Positions 1 through 13,092 of a stretch of 64,000 nt of DNA are shown one piece after another. The stretch is from contig KV748219.1 in the NCBI GenBank assembly GCA_001692895.1, positions 1,302,001-1,366,000 of the forward strand, given 5' to 3'. Position numbers and translations under genes: made by a program. Below the pieces are notes generated by a model. That model was given only the letters and a program-made list of their open reading frames with translations. It did not search any database and was not told the DNA's origin. The DNA comes from Cenococcum geophilum 1.58 (Eukaryota > Ascomycota > Dothideomycetes > Gloniales > Gloniaceae). Within the stretch, counting starts at the first letter, position 1. The number at the start of each line of letters is the position of its first letter.

Positions 1-1394
1 AGTATAAAAAGAAGTATGTTTTTACCGTAACTAAACCTTACTCCGCCCTAAACTATTTAATCCCCCTACTAAAGATTATACGGTATATGTTTTTAAAATA
101 ACTAATTAATTAATTAAATAAATTATAATTAATAAATACCTAAATAATAAATTTATCTAAGAGACGCTTTAAGAAGATTTCTCTTAGTAAATACAAAACC
201 TATAGAGACCGCTTATACTATAGGAACCGGCTAGTTATACCTAACTATAACAAACTTAAGCTTAAGCTTCTTAAATATATATATAACCTACTAGTAGCTA
301 ACTATCCCGGCTAAGGAAAAACCCTAAAACTACTCTAAGAAGAGTACTATTAAATAAATATAAATAATATAATACAAAAGTATATCTCTAGTTACTATAC
401 CTACCGATAAGCTAAGGCCTTATATAAGACGTATAATGGACTTCTAAAGCTACTACCTGTTCTAAACTAAAGATAGAAGGATATCTTAATTAACTTTATT
501 GTTAATCTCCCTATAAGTAAAGGCTGTATAAATATTATAGTAGTTATAGACTAACTATCTAAGATAAGATACTTAATTGCCTATCCTAATATATTAATCC
601 CTACCGTCGCCTAACTATTCCTAGATTACGTATAGAAACTCTATAGACTCCCTAAAACAATCGTCTCTAATAGAGGCAGCTAATTTATCTCTATATTTTA
701 GAAAGAACTAACTACCTAACTCTATATTAGGTACTATTATCTACTATATATTACCTAGAAACGGATTATTAAATAGAATATATAAATACTGTAATAGAAT
801 AGTATATTTAGATATACACGTTATACCTATAAGATAACTAGATTGACTGGCTTATATTTACTAAGTTTACTATAAATAATTCCGTTTTAGAAACTATAAA
901 GGTCTCCCTGTTCCTAGCTAACTACAGTTAGTATCTATAAATAGGTTTTAAACCCTTTAGTAACGTTCCTTATCCCGCTTATTACGCCTTATAAGTTATA
1001 AAAGTAAATAAATTTATAGAGAAGATGGAGGAACTATAATAGTTCCTTACTAATATAATAATATAGGCCTAATCTATTTATAAAGCCGCAGCAAATAAGA
1101 AACAAACCCTAGTACTAGCCTATTAAGTTAGTAATTTTATCTAGCTAAATATAAGAAATCTAAATATAAAATAACCTACTAAAAAACTTAATTAAAAGAA
1201 CGCCGGCCCTTATAAGGTCGAAAAGGTTATCTCCCCTTATACCTACCGACTAAAGCTTCCTAATACGATTAAAATCCACCTTATATTCTATACGTTAGTC
1301 CTCTACCCTACTACTCCTATAATAGACACCCTGCCTAAATAGATATAGGACCCTCCCCTACTAGTTAAAGTGGATAGTAAGGATAAGTACTATT
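1..1394 (+). mobile_element. Gypsy (chromovirus) fossil, integrase and chromodomain end
   Basis: Forward translation from about 150 gives the integrase zinc-binding region, the catalytic core (about 480-1000) and a C-terminal block resembling the segment before a chromodomain, ending near 1390. The family is Ty3/Gypsy, chromovirus type. The element enters from outside the window, so its gag and RT are not seen. It carries many breaks of RIP type and looks old. It stops where the LTR of the neighbouring Copia begins, inside what should be the chromodomain, which suggests the Copia inserted into it. The missing chromodomain end does not reappear beyond the other Copia LTR at 23850. Confidence 0.75.
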
Positions 1395-1659
1395 TGTACT
1401 AATTTAATAGCACGAGTGAGTTAGATCTAGGGGCACGAAATATATATAATATTATATGCTTGTTTAGATAATAGTAACTATTAATTATATATAGCAGACT
1501 ATATAGCCTATATACTAATACGCCTCCCCCTAATTAGTTAGTGCTTTATAAGTGCACTAAACACGTAAGCAAGTAGTTAGTACACCGATATATAAACGTG
1601 TAGCTACTATACCAAACGTATAGGCACGTGGTTAGCATAATAAGTGCTATAATCAGACA
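1395..1659 (-). repeat. 3' LTR of Copia fossil 1
   Basis: This 265-bp repeat matches 23585-23849 along its whole length in the same orientation. On the plus strand it runs TGTACT to CAGACA, so its ends are TG and CA. It contains several short acgcgtag-like repeats. Confidence 0.9.
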
Positions 1660-4229
1660 CTAGCAATACTTAAAAAATAAAACCACCTATATACAGCCTC
1701 TGTAATTGCTTTAATAAAACTATAAAGTATAAAGGAAAATATATAGGAAATCCCCTAAGGTGCCTTTTAGGCTGCCTTCTAAACGGTACCCTAAGCTAGT
1801 TATAAGTCAGATCTTAAGGGTCGCTAAGGCGCTAGTGCTAAGCGAGCTAATGGCGATTTTCTATCCCAGGGATGGAAAATCGTAATTGGTTAATTTAACC
1901 ACCCTATAAAATTTAGTAGGTTACGTAAGTCCACTAAGTTTCACTATAGCTTTCTACCGTTTTCCACCTATACCGTATAATGAGCCGTACGGCCTTTTAA
2001 CGGGCTGTAAACGTACTATAGGTACTCTATTAGTCCCATTCCACCTATTTTATAACTTTTAGGTTAAGCTTATTTGTGTTAATTAGGGTTTTAAAGGCTT
2101 AATATAGCTTTACCTTAGTTATAGCGTCTACTAGGTTGTTTCCACCGCTAATCTATTTAACTTTTGTAATCTCGCGTTATTTATAGGCTTAATATAAGCA
2201 CATTAGGTCAACTATAAGCCTCTTCTCCTATATTGTACCTAGCTTAACTAGGCAATTATAAAGGGACTTTAAGTTGGTGTATAAAACTAGGGGTAACTAC
2301 TTTAGCTATAGGATCTTCTGGATTGTTAATTTAATTGCGGCTACTATATTAAAGCCATAAGTTAGTATATATAGTTTAGAAGCTAGTACACTTCGGGTTA
2401 CTTATTTACACTTAATTAAAGACTAATATAGTATATTTGCATTCTAATTACGGTTTATAAGTACAAGTATAAAGCCGATTTATAATAATAGGTCCCTATT
2501 ATTGGCAAAGGAGGCGTCCGTAAATACTAGTAGGCTAAGGGAGTTTAGGTCTAGTGGTATAAAAGTAAGTCCCCTTACTGCATTGTTAATTTGCTATTAA
2601 ATGCGCTTATTAAGCTGCTTAATATTTTCTTCTTATAGGTTTACTGCCTAGGCCGTAAAGGACAAATTATAGGTAGATTTAGGTTAGCAGACTATAGTAA
2701 TATAGGCGCCTCTTATACGTTAGGCGACGTATTAATCCTTTATATTTATGGTTTTATAGGTCTCTCTATAGAAGCTAGTGAGGTTTATAGGCCTTACTAT
2801 AATAAGCCTTAGGTTTTAAGCTTAGCGTTTCAAAGTTAGCTTAATTAGGTTACCCTTTTATATAATTAGGCCTCTATTAAACTTAATTAGATTCTGCTTA
2901 GTTAACTACTCTTATAGCTTTACTAAGAACTTTGCTTTTTATAGTTTAGTTTCTTTAACATCCGTAAAGGTCTAGTCTACTAGGAAGAGGGTATTGTCTA
3001 TTTAGAGCCTAATAATACTAAGGCTGTTTAATGGGCTGTATAGGAGGTAGGGGTTATAGGTCGACTATTCTATTTTAAGTTTACTAATATAGTGCTAGTA
3101 GTACGTTTTAAACTAATAGTTTTTAGCTTCTGGTACTCCGTATAAAGGTTTTACAACCTATAAAATTATTCCTAGTTATAGGTTAAGCTTATAGGGTGGT
3201 TATATAAAGATATTTTTGCTTAGGTAGGTATTAGATTATATATAGGCTTGCGAGATATCCTATAAGTAAAGGGCTATAGGTCTACTTTACTATAGTCTAG
3301 GCGTAAGTACAAGTATAATCCGTTAGCTGACTTGTTAAATTATAGGCGATTGCGTAAGGACTAAGTCCTTTCCTTAGTTATTATAGGCTTATATAATAAG
3401 CCTTAATTTTTTAAAAGCTTTATTAGTACTAGGGTGCTTAATTTTATTAATAAAGCGTAAGTTAAATATACGGACGCCTTGCGGAACGTCTCTCTCCGTT
3501 ATAACCGCAAAAACACCCTTTTTAAGTAGTCCGTTAATTTCTTTACGTTATAAGTCCGTAAACGGGGTTTCCTATACTAGAACTAATATATCTATAGGCA
3601 GAAATTCCTTTACGGATATTTCTACGGAAGTTAGATAATTCTTTATTACGGGGTTCTTAGTTATAGGGTGCTTTTAGGGGCATTCTCAGCTACGCTTTAT
3701 AGTAGGTTTAATAGGTTTAGTAGGTTTCTAAGGGACTTCTAGGGTAGGTAAGGGTGCTTCTAGTTCGTTTAATTCGGCAGTCGCTTCTAGTTTATTTAGT
3801 TTAGTAGTTACTTCTAGTTTATCTAGCTTAACGTCATAGGTGTTTTTGGGCCGAAAGTAGGGTTTTATAGATATGCTCCTAAAGCTAGTTAGGCCGCTAG
3901 GAAGTTATACGTAGTACGTTTTGTTTTCTATAGCTAGTAAACGGTAGGGTCCGGTCTACTTGCCGCTTTTACGCTATATAAGGACTTTAGAGTTAAGCGG
4001 GAGGTTATATATTAAGGTTATATTAGGTCCGTTACAGTAGTATAGGGCGTTATTAATAGTTTATTTAGCCTATAGCTTAACTACCTCGGCTATTGCCTTC
4101 TATATTATAACTACTCATTCCGTAATAAATGGGGTAGGAAAGTCTAGATTACTTATCCTTAGGTAGGCTCTATAAACTAAAAAGGTAGGTACTAATCCGT
4201 CTGGGCTAGTAGTATTATTAACGGCTTTT
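1660..4229 (-). pseudogene. Copia fossil 1, reverse transcriptase and RNase H part
   Basis: The minus strand carries the Copia RT and RNase H relic. The RT catalytic block lies near 2950-3000 and is followed by LSRI and KFNGG-like text typical of fungal Copia. The stretch 1790-1880 is similar to 33895-33990 of the second Copia, so the two are related families. The segment ends at the 5-bp target site ctttt (4225-4229) beside the Gypsy insertion. It is strongly decayed by RIP-type change. Confidence 0.8.
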
Positions 4230-4654
4230 TATAATGGAACCTTGTAGCAAGAACTATGGTGGGCTCGTTATTAGGCTAGGTGTGTAGGAAATGCAAGTAT
4301 AAAAGTCAACAACGTAATAATAACTGGTGGAGTGGTTGCCTAATAGATTAACTCCAATTATATTCTAAAAATTACTACAAGGAAGGAACTATCTAGGTAG
4401 GGACTAAGGGTCCTTAAATACACAACCATACTCCTAAGAAAGTTATTACTCTATCTACTCTATCTACTCTATTCGCTTTATAATAGATCTTATAAATTAT
4501 ATAGATTATATAGATCACATCACGTAACTCTACTTACCATTCCTTATTATATGGTTCCACGGGTTCTATTCTAGACCGTGCTTATATTAACCAACTAGCT
4601 TCTTCTAACTCCTCTCTAAGTAGTTATAACATTATACTTAAAGCGTCCGTAACA
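4230..4654 (-). repeat. 3' LTR of G1
   Basis: 425 bp, matching 11756-12180 directly and both G2 LTRs in reverse complement. The right end on the plus strand is gcgtccgtaaca. At two variable spots it agrees with the LTR at 12668 rather than with the other LTR of its own element. Confidence 0.92.
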
Positions 4655-5661
4655 CCATCTCCCTCCTTTTTATCTTTATCCTTAAAGATACCTAGTATCT
4701 CTAGGTTGTTTACTAGAGGTATAATATCCGTCTAATTAATTTGGTTAATATTTTTACTTATAATACCTAAAGCACCTTCTTCTTCCTCTACAGCCCGTCG
4801 GTCTTATACCGTTGCTATAATATTATCTCTTAGCGAGATAATGCCTTCTCTATATTCTCGTTATATAAAAGAGGGGCTAGTTTATATTATGTTAGCGAGT
4901 CCTTCATTCTAGTAACCTTCCTTTTATTTAGAGTGCACTAAAGCAAATATTCGGTTATCCTATAACGTTTGCTCTATCTTTAATATTAAATATACGTGAC
5001 CTATTACTCTTAATAGTTGTCTAGTTCCCTAATTAATTTGTCTTAGGGTCTTATATTTAATCTAAGGTAGAAAAACTTAAGGGTAATCTTGCCGCAGCGC
5101 TAGTAGAAGCCTATTGTTAATCTAAAGAATCTACTTATGCCCTTAAGGCTTAGCAGTCTACCTTTACGAAAGTTTAGCGTCTTTAACGCGTTCGTAAAAA
5201 GGTTTGCTCTAAAGAGTAAAAACTTATAAAGTAAGGTCTATAGGAACTAGGTAATAAAAAAATAGATTCTTTTCTAATAGAGAAGGAAATAGATCTAAGT
5301 AGTTCGGCAACTACTCTTCTTAGGTCCCCCTTAGGTAACTTATTCTTTAGTAATTCTTCTTTATTAATACTACCTAACCTAATCTCTTCCGATACTCCTA
5401 TACCTTTCCTATAGTATTCTTTAAATTCTCTAATAGCTCCTAGGTAGTCTTAGTGTAGCCTATCTACTTAACCTTATACTATATTTCATTGTTAATGTCC
5501 TTATAATTAACGATCTTTAATACTTACTATTTATCTTCTTCTTATTCTCTATATATGTCTGCTTTATAAACCGGTGGCTTAATATTCCTATATATTAGCT
5601 CTAGCATTACAATATACTATATAGGGTAGATCTTTATTTTAGCTGGTAGGTTTAACTTAAA

Positions 5662-5735
5662 NNTAACNNGTAAAATNNTNTNNNTAATTTTAAAAGGTNN
5701 TAGTNTAANATNGTCNAACTTCTTNCTTAGTNNTN
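5662..5735. other. Ambiguous bases inside G1
   Basis: About twenty N calls are scattered singly or in short groups through 74 bases of the G1 integrase C-terminal area. The pattern suggests collapsed or conflicting repeat reads rather than a sized gap. Confidence 0.95.
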
Positions 5736-8700
5736 AACTCTTAAAATTTTTATATAGTAGCCATACTTTATCTCCCTCCTTAAGATCTAGTCCCTTAGAT
5801 CTTTTAGCATTATAGTACTTTTTTATTTTCTCTTATACTTTCTTTACTAATTCTATAAGGTCTGCATAAAGATTTATTAATGTCTTTATTCTCTCTTTAG
5901 CTATACTACTTATTTTCTTTACTTACTATAGTAATAACGAAGTTTTTGGCTTATATCCGTAATTTGCCTTAAATAGTAATATACCTATTCCTTCTTAAGG
6001 TGTTATATTATATATAAACTATATAACTAGTAATAGTAATACCTAATTATTCTATGCATAATTAATATAATGCCTTAGGTACTACTCTAGCGTCTAATTC
6101 AATCTTTCCATTTAACCGTTTATCTATAAATAATATACAGTAAAAGTTACTACTTAAACTCCTTGCTCTACTAAGAACACTTCCTAGAATACTGCTATAA
6201 ATCTTAAATCTCTATCCAATATAATTTTACTTAGTGCTCCATATCTTGCGAACACTTCTTTAATATAAATTCTAGCGACATCTTCCGCTAAAATTTCTTC
6301 TATACATGCTATAAAGTATCCCCACTTTATAAGCTTATCTACTATCACTAAAATTACGTTATAATCTTATCCGGTGATAGGATCTCTTAATTTTAGCAAC
6401 TTAATAATAAAGTTCCATAATATAACCTCCTATAGTCTCTCTAGTATTTTAATAGGTTATAGCCCTCTATATAGCTTATACCTTATTAGTTTATTCCTTT
6501 AGCAATTTAAATATTCCTTTATAACCCTTTTAGCTATCCTCTAAATTCTATTAATAATATACTCCTTTTAAAGTCTTAATACTAAGCCCATAGCTCTATT
6601 ATGTCCTTAAGTTAGTCCCTTATAAAAGTCCTTTATAAACTGCTCTACTATACTTCTTAGGATATACTTTACTTCTCAATTTTCGTATATATTCGTCTAT
6701 AAATCTTCTAGCTATACTTTTAGAATTCTTTATACCTAAAAGCTTTCTAATATCTCGTAGACTTTCTCTAGTTTATCGTCTTCTTAAGTTGCTATAATTT
6801 TCGGATAATTATACCTAATTAATCCGTCTATATCTTTTTGCAATAAAGCCCCTAATAGCTTTTCCTTATTTTATAGTTTAGCTTTATAGCTTAGAGTATC
6901 TGCCCGCGTATTATCTATACCTTTAGTATACTAAATCTTAAAATAGTATTCCGTAAGTATCTCTACCCATCTAACCTATCTTTAGTTAAGTTCCTTTATT
7001 ATTAGAAATCCTATTAGGTTCTTATAATCTATCTTAACCATAAATAGTTTCTCTATACCTTATAAGAATGCTCTCTATTTCTTTAATACTGTAACTATAC
7101 CTAATAACTCCTTATTATAGATGTTATAGTTTAACTCCGGTAGTATTATCTTCTAACTATAGTATACTACTAGGTGCTATCCATCTTAATGCCTTTATAT
7201 AAAGTATGCCCCTAGTATATAGTCTAATATATCCGTTTCTACAACTATCTCTAGTCCTAGTTAATAGATCTTAAAAACTGGCTCCTAGGTAAACAACTCT
7301 TTAACTTTTTTAAAGAGTTCTCTTTACTCCTCTCCCTATGCCTATAGTTCTTCTTTCTTTATTAACCGCGTAAATAGCTTAATATCCTTTAACTACTACG
7401 CTATAAACCTTCTACAGTAATTGCAAAACCCTAGAAACGATCTTAACTATATAACATTCTCTAGTTCCTACTAATTTACTATAGCCTTAATCTTTTTTAA
7501 ATCTATGCTAAGTTAGCCTAGTTTAATAATAAATCTAACGAAATTAGTCTTCCTGGTAAAGAACTCGCATTTCTTAATTACTACTAGCATCTATTCTTCT
7601 TATAGTCTCTTTAAAACCCATTCAACGTATTCCCCGTATTCTTTCTTAGTTATTAAGTAGATAATAATATTATTAAAATATACCATAATAAATTTATCCA
7701 AGTATTCCCCTAATACATTGTTAATATACTTCTAAAACGTTACTAGTGTATTTATAAGCCCAAATTGCATAACTAATAGTTTATATAGTCCTTCCTTTAA
7801 CCTAAAGGCTGCCTTTTATTTGTTGCCTTCTTTAATCCTAATCTAATAGTACGCCTATCTTAGATTTATCTTTATAAAGATTTACACATTACCTATTCTA
7901 TCTTAGATTTTGCTAATTAAGGGTAAAGAATACCTATTCTTCCTAATAATGCTATTTAACTATCTATAGTTAATACACAGCCTTAGTTTACTATTTTTCT
8001 TTAGTACGAATAGTACTAGATAACCTACTAATAACTGCGATGGTCTAATATATCCCTTTTATAGATTTTCTTAGATAAACTCTTTTAACGCTCTACCTTC
8101 TTCTTTAGTAAGCTTATAAATTAGAAAGAACTTTAGACTTATTCCTAGTTCTAACTCTATCTTATAGTCCTATACTACATACTTTAATAGCTTTTTACTT
8201 TTTAGTAACCATAGTTTCTTACCGTACTTATAGTATCTCTTTAGTATATAACTTAGTCCTTTTTCTATTTCTTTATAGGTTGCTCCTACTTAGTACTATA
8301 CTAACTTAGCTTATTATTATATCTTACGGCGTTAAGTATCTCTAATATTAACCTAACCTATAATCCAATTAATTCTTAGATTATATTCCTATAACTAAGG
8401 TATACCTAATACTGCCTTATCCCGTCCCAATAGTAGGATATTAAAAGACATCTTAATTTATCTCCCTTTAATAGTTATCTAAATAGGTCCTATTTTAAGA
8501 TTAATAATCCCTCCTCCATAGGTTATTAAATCTCCTAAAATTATAACTAATAGGTAAGGTTGCTTCTTTTATCTATAAGGTAGCCCTATTTTTTTAACTA
8601 CTATTAGTAAGATATAGTTTCGCATTACTCTACTATCTATTAGCGCTTTAAACTGCTAATTTTACTAATTAATCTGTAAATTTAGGTATCGTCCTTAAAT

Positions 8701-11700
8701 TCCTTTAAGGGTCTAAGGCTCTACTACTAGCTCCCTTTAGTCCTATAGGCCTCTACTTTTCCTAACTATTAGCTACTTAATCCTAGTATACTTAGCTCGC
8801 TCTTTAGCTAATACCTAGTTCACTTTTTATCTTTAATATACTATAAACACGTATTTTTTAGGCATTCCTACCACTATTATCTATCTAAGCATTCTTCCGT
8901 AAGGAATCTTCCTAGTTAAAGTACTAAACTCCCTTCCTCTTAGACCTCTACTAGATGCTATCTATATATATATTTAGCATTCCTATACTATTGCTTGTCC
9001 GTTATCCAGTATATCCTTATAGGGTATTTCCAATTCTTTTTCTTTAAATTCTTATATATTTCGTATATATCGTCTATATACGCAATCTATAATAACATAT
9101 AGTATACTAGGTGCTTTANGTTAACTCTTAGCTCGTCTTTATCCTTAAGTTTAAACNTTTATTATACTAATCTAAACGTTATAACTTTATTCGCAGGTAC
9201 TAAGATATATCTCTTACTTCTCTAGTCCTCTAAATATTCCTCTAAATCCTTTAACGTTATAATTAAGGCTCCTTTAATATACGTTATAGCCTTCTCTATA
9301 ATTAGGTAGTCTTAAATAACTTTTTTATCCAACCATATATAGAAATCTTCCCACTTATTATTATGCCTTTGCCTATACCACTTTTAGTATAGCTACTAGA
9401 GTATATACAGTTTATCCATAAGGAAGTATCTTTTTATTACTATATTATAACAGCCCTTTATATATTATTTCTTAAACCTAGTTAGAATCCCTAGATCCTC
9501 TTTATCTTTTAGTTTAATAAGCTACTTAGCTCTTAGTATGCCTACTCTTAGCCTATTAGTAATTCTTCGTACTAGTACTCTGTCCTTTATATATCCTAAT
9601 ATACTAAATCTTTTATCTAGTTTCTGCTCTTACTATAAGGTAATTCTTACCCTAAACTCCTCTATAGTTTCTTTTATATTACATCTTATAAGTAAATCCT
9701 TAAAGTCTTTATACTTCTTAATCTTAGTATTAACTTTTCGATCTTTAGGCTAAATACTATATTCCCTTAGTAAGTCTTCTAGGTCTATATATCTGTCTTC
9801 TAATCTAATCGCTGTTTATATTATAGATTCTCTAATCTATAAAGAAGCTTCTTACCTCTTATTTATAGGTATCCTAATTTATACTTTAAATTCTTAACCT
9901 CTTAGATTCTTTAATCCTAAGCTTGCTTCTAACTTAAGCTTAACTCCTACCTTAGTCTAACTAGGCTTACTTAGTATTCTCATCTTATCTTAAGAGTCTT
10001 AAATCTTACTTATCTTGTCTTAAAAATCTTATGCCTATAGGAACTTCTATCCCAAGCTTATTTATATAGTTCTAAACTAAGCTACTACTCTACTCTATCG
10101 GTTATTATCTATTATAGGTCCTTAAGCTTACCTTATTTTATCTTAAGAATCTTAGTTATCTCTTATCTTATCTTAAGAATCTTAAGCCTTTAGCCTTTTA
10201 CCTTTATCAAATGCCGAAATAGTTCGCTATTCTACTTCTCTTATATCTTGTAAAGCAATAGACATTATATCTAGTAGGGTTTCAATCCCTACTAATATTC
10301 CCTATTTTATAGTAGAATTATCCTCTACCTCTAGTATAATATCTTTAAGGTCTACTCGCTCCTAATAAGCGGCCCTTATTACCTTATTATTATAAAATGT
10401 TTCGCCTAGGTTAAATTTATTATCCTTAATATCCAATCTATAAACTAGTTTGTTAGTTCCTCTATATCCTATAGGTGCTAGCTCTTATAGCTAATAGCTT
10501 ACGCTATACTTAGCGTCCTTATAAATTTAGTATACGTTATTATAACTAAACGCAAAACTTCTAATTAAATATTCTTTTGTTCCTTGTAGTATATTATTAT
10601 CCCTTTATATATATATATCGTCTACTAGTCTTATACCTTTTACTATATAGTAACTCTGCCTACTTCTATAGTCTTTAATATAATAACCCTATTTTCCGCA
10701 ATTTATATAAGCTCCTTTTTTAAACCATTTCTCTTATTATAGAGTCCGCCTAAATATCTTCTACTATTAAAATCCCTAATTTAGCCTCTACTCCTTAAAC
10801 TTTTAATTACTTAATCCTTATCCTCTAGGTTTCTATAGTTTACTCCATCTCTTATAGGCTTCTTTAGTACTACTTAAGTCTATTAGCTTTGTACCATACT
10901 ATATTTTCTAACTTAGCTTTTATTATTACGTACTTTACGCCTTATATAACTATAAAACTCTATCCTAGCCTCTCTTAGCCTATTCCCTTTAGTAGATCTA
11001 ATTATTAATCTTAATCGCCTAATCTATTAGATCCTTTAGGGTATCTATATCTTCTATTAAGATAATTACGTCCTAAACTTTAGCCTTAAGTCCCTATTTA
11101 TACTATACTATAAGCGCCCTATTATTTTACTCTACTTATATTACTAGTATCTAGAACTATATTATATACTTAATTGCTAAAGTTTGTTATATAAGGTTCT
11201 AGAGTTTTCTTTCTACTATAGTTATTTCTTCTAGGTCTCTAAATATCTGCGTTAGTTGTTCTATAAATCCTTCCTAACTTAAGAATATAAATTATATGTC
11301 TTAGTTAGTAGTCGTTATTCCGTTTACCTATATCTCTATAAAGTAAGGTTTAAACTACTTAAGTGCTTTCCCTAATAAGAATAGTCCTATATAGGCTATC
11401 CGATCTATAGATATAGGTAACTTTACTCCCTCCTATAAGACCTTAAAATATATCTATATAAAAAATCCTTTAAGCTTTAACCTCTTTCTAATAAATCTCT
11501 TAATTAATAGTAGCTTAATCTTTGCTACTTTTATCCTATTAAGTCTTTCTTCTAATACTATATTATTAGCTATTAGCTAGTTAACTATTTTCTATAGCTA
11601 TCCGACTATTATAGGTTGCTATAAGTTAGTATCTACTATACTAGTATTACCTCCTATCCTTAAAGTAGTTGCTACCGTTAATAGCGTTATAATAGCTACT

Positions 11701-11755
11701 TTTAGTGGCATATTATTCAACTTCTTATATTAATACTGTAACTAGGTAGTAATTA

Positions 11756-12180
11756 TATAACGGAACCTTATAGCAAGAACTACGGTAGGCTTATTATTAG
11801 GCTAAGTATATAGGAAATATAAGTATAAAAGTTAACAACATAATAATAACTGGTAGAGTAGTTGCCTAATAAATTAACTCTAATTATATTCTAAGAATTA
11901 CTATAAGAAAGGAACTATCTAGGTAGGGACTAAGGGTCCTTAAATACACAACTATATTCCTAAGAAAGTTATTACTCTATCTACTCTATCTATTCTATTT
12001 ACTCTATAATAGATCTTATAGATTATATAAATTATATAAATTATATTACATAACTCTGCTTACCATTCCTCGTTATATAATTCCACGGGTTCTATCCTAG
12101 ACCATACTTATATTAACTAACTAGCTTCTTCTAACTCCTCTCTAAGTAGTTGTAATATTATACTTAAAGCGTCCGTAATA
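11756..12180 (-). repeat. 5' LTR of G1
   Basis: 425 bp, paired with 4230-4654. It is followed directly by aaggc (12181-12185), the reverse complement of the gcctt found after G2 at 20619-20623. Confidence 0.92.
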
Positions 12181-12667
12181 AAGGCAGTTAACTACCTAAC
12201 TAAATACTACTCCTTCTACTAGAAATATAGACATTCCCTAAGCCGATTTAAGTTTACTCTTTATAAAGACCTTAATTTTAACTACTTAGTATATATAGAT
12301 ATTATATATATTAACGGTAGCCTAGTACTATATATAATTAATAAGGCAACCCGCTACTAAGCCGCCTATTAGTTGTAAAATATATCTATAAAGTATACTT
12401 AGGATATTTTACGGACCTACTAGATTAATATATACGTTAGACCTCCTAAGTATATTACCTATAACGCTAATAGGAACTTTATTAGTAAGGAATTCCAGCA
12501 GTATATTATAGCTATAGCTATATTAATAAAAGCCGTTCTAGTTAAGGCGTATTAGTCCGTTAGGCTTATTAAGTAAGCTTACCTAGCTTTATAAAGAGCT
12601 TACTAGATTATTACGGACGAATATAAGGATATTTAAAAGGACCTAGCTCTATAAATGGCCGTAAAAG
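12181..12667 (+). pseudogene. Inverted piece of Copia fossil 1 (integrase core)
   Basis: This 487-bp spacer lies between the two opposed Gypsy copies. It reads on the plus strand as the Copia integrase catalytic region (about 12210-12660), whereas all other parts of the same Copia read on the minus strand. Its first five bases (aaggc) and last five (aaaag) are the reverse complements of the flanks at 20619-20623 and 4225-4229. I infer that the piece was flipped by recombination between G1 and G2. It is decayed. Confidence 0.88.
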
Positions 12668-13092
12668 TGTTATAGACGCTTTAAGTACAATATTATAACT
12701 ACTTAGAGAGGAGTTAGAAGAAGCTAGTTAGTTAATATAAGCACAGTCTAAAATAGAATCCGTAAAACCATATAATAAGGAATAGTAAGCAGAGTTATAT
12801 AATATAATCTATATAATCTATATAATCTATAAAATCTATTATAAAGTAAATAGAGTAAATAGAGCAGATAAAGTAATAACTTTCTTAGAAGTATAGTTGT
12901 ATATTTAAGAACCCTTAGTCCCTACCTAGATAGTTCTTTCTTTATAGTAATTCTTAGAATATAATTAAAGTTAATTTATTAGGCAACCACTCCACTAATT
13001 ATTATTACGTTATTAACTTTTATACTTACATTTTCTATATACCTAGCCTAATAACGAGCCTACCGTAGTTCTTACTATAAGGTTCCGTTATA
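12668..13092 (+). repeat. 5' LTR of G2
   Basis: 425 bp, starting TGTTA and matching 20194-20618. It is preceded by aaaag (12663-12667), the reverse complement of the ctttt before G1. Confidence 0.92.

Larger units (their letters stand above)
4230..12180 (-). mobile_element. Gypsy chromovirus fossil G1 (nested)
   Basis: This 7,951-bp element has 425-bp LTRs and reads on the minus strand. By symmetry with G2 its parts are gag (about 11718-9148), protease (about 8680-8430), RT (about 8150-7450), RNase H (about 7290-6850), integrase (about 6650-5750) and chromodomain (about 5530-5380). Its flanks do not match each other: ctttt on the left, aaggc on the right. Each is the reverse complement of a flank of G2. 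It is decayed with dozens of breaks, and some base calls are ambiguous (5662-5735, 9119, 9157). Confidence 0.9.

Noticed and set aside
9538-9753. Open frame of 71 codons on the plus strand
   Set aside because: It is antisense to the gag region of Gypsy G1, with a mirror twin at 15107-15310 in G2. It is a shadow, not a gene.
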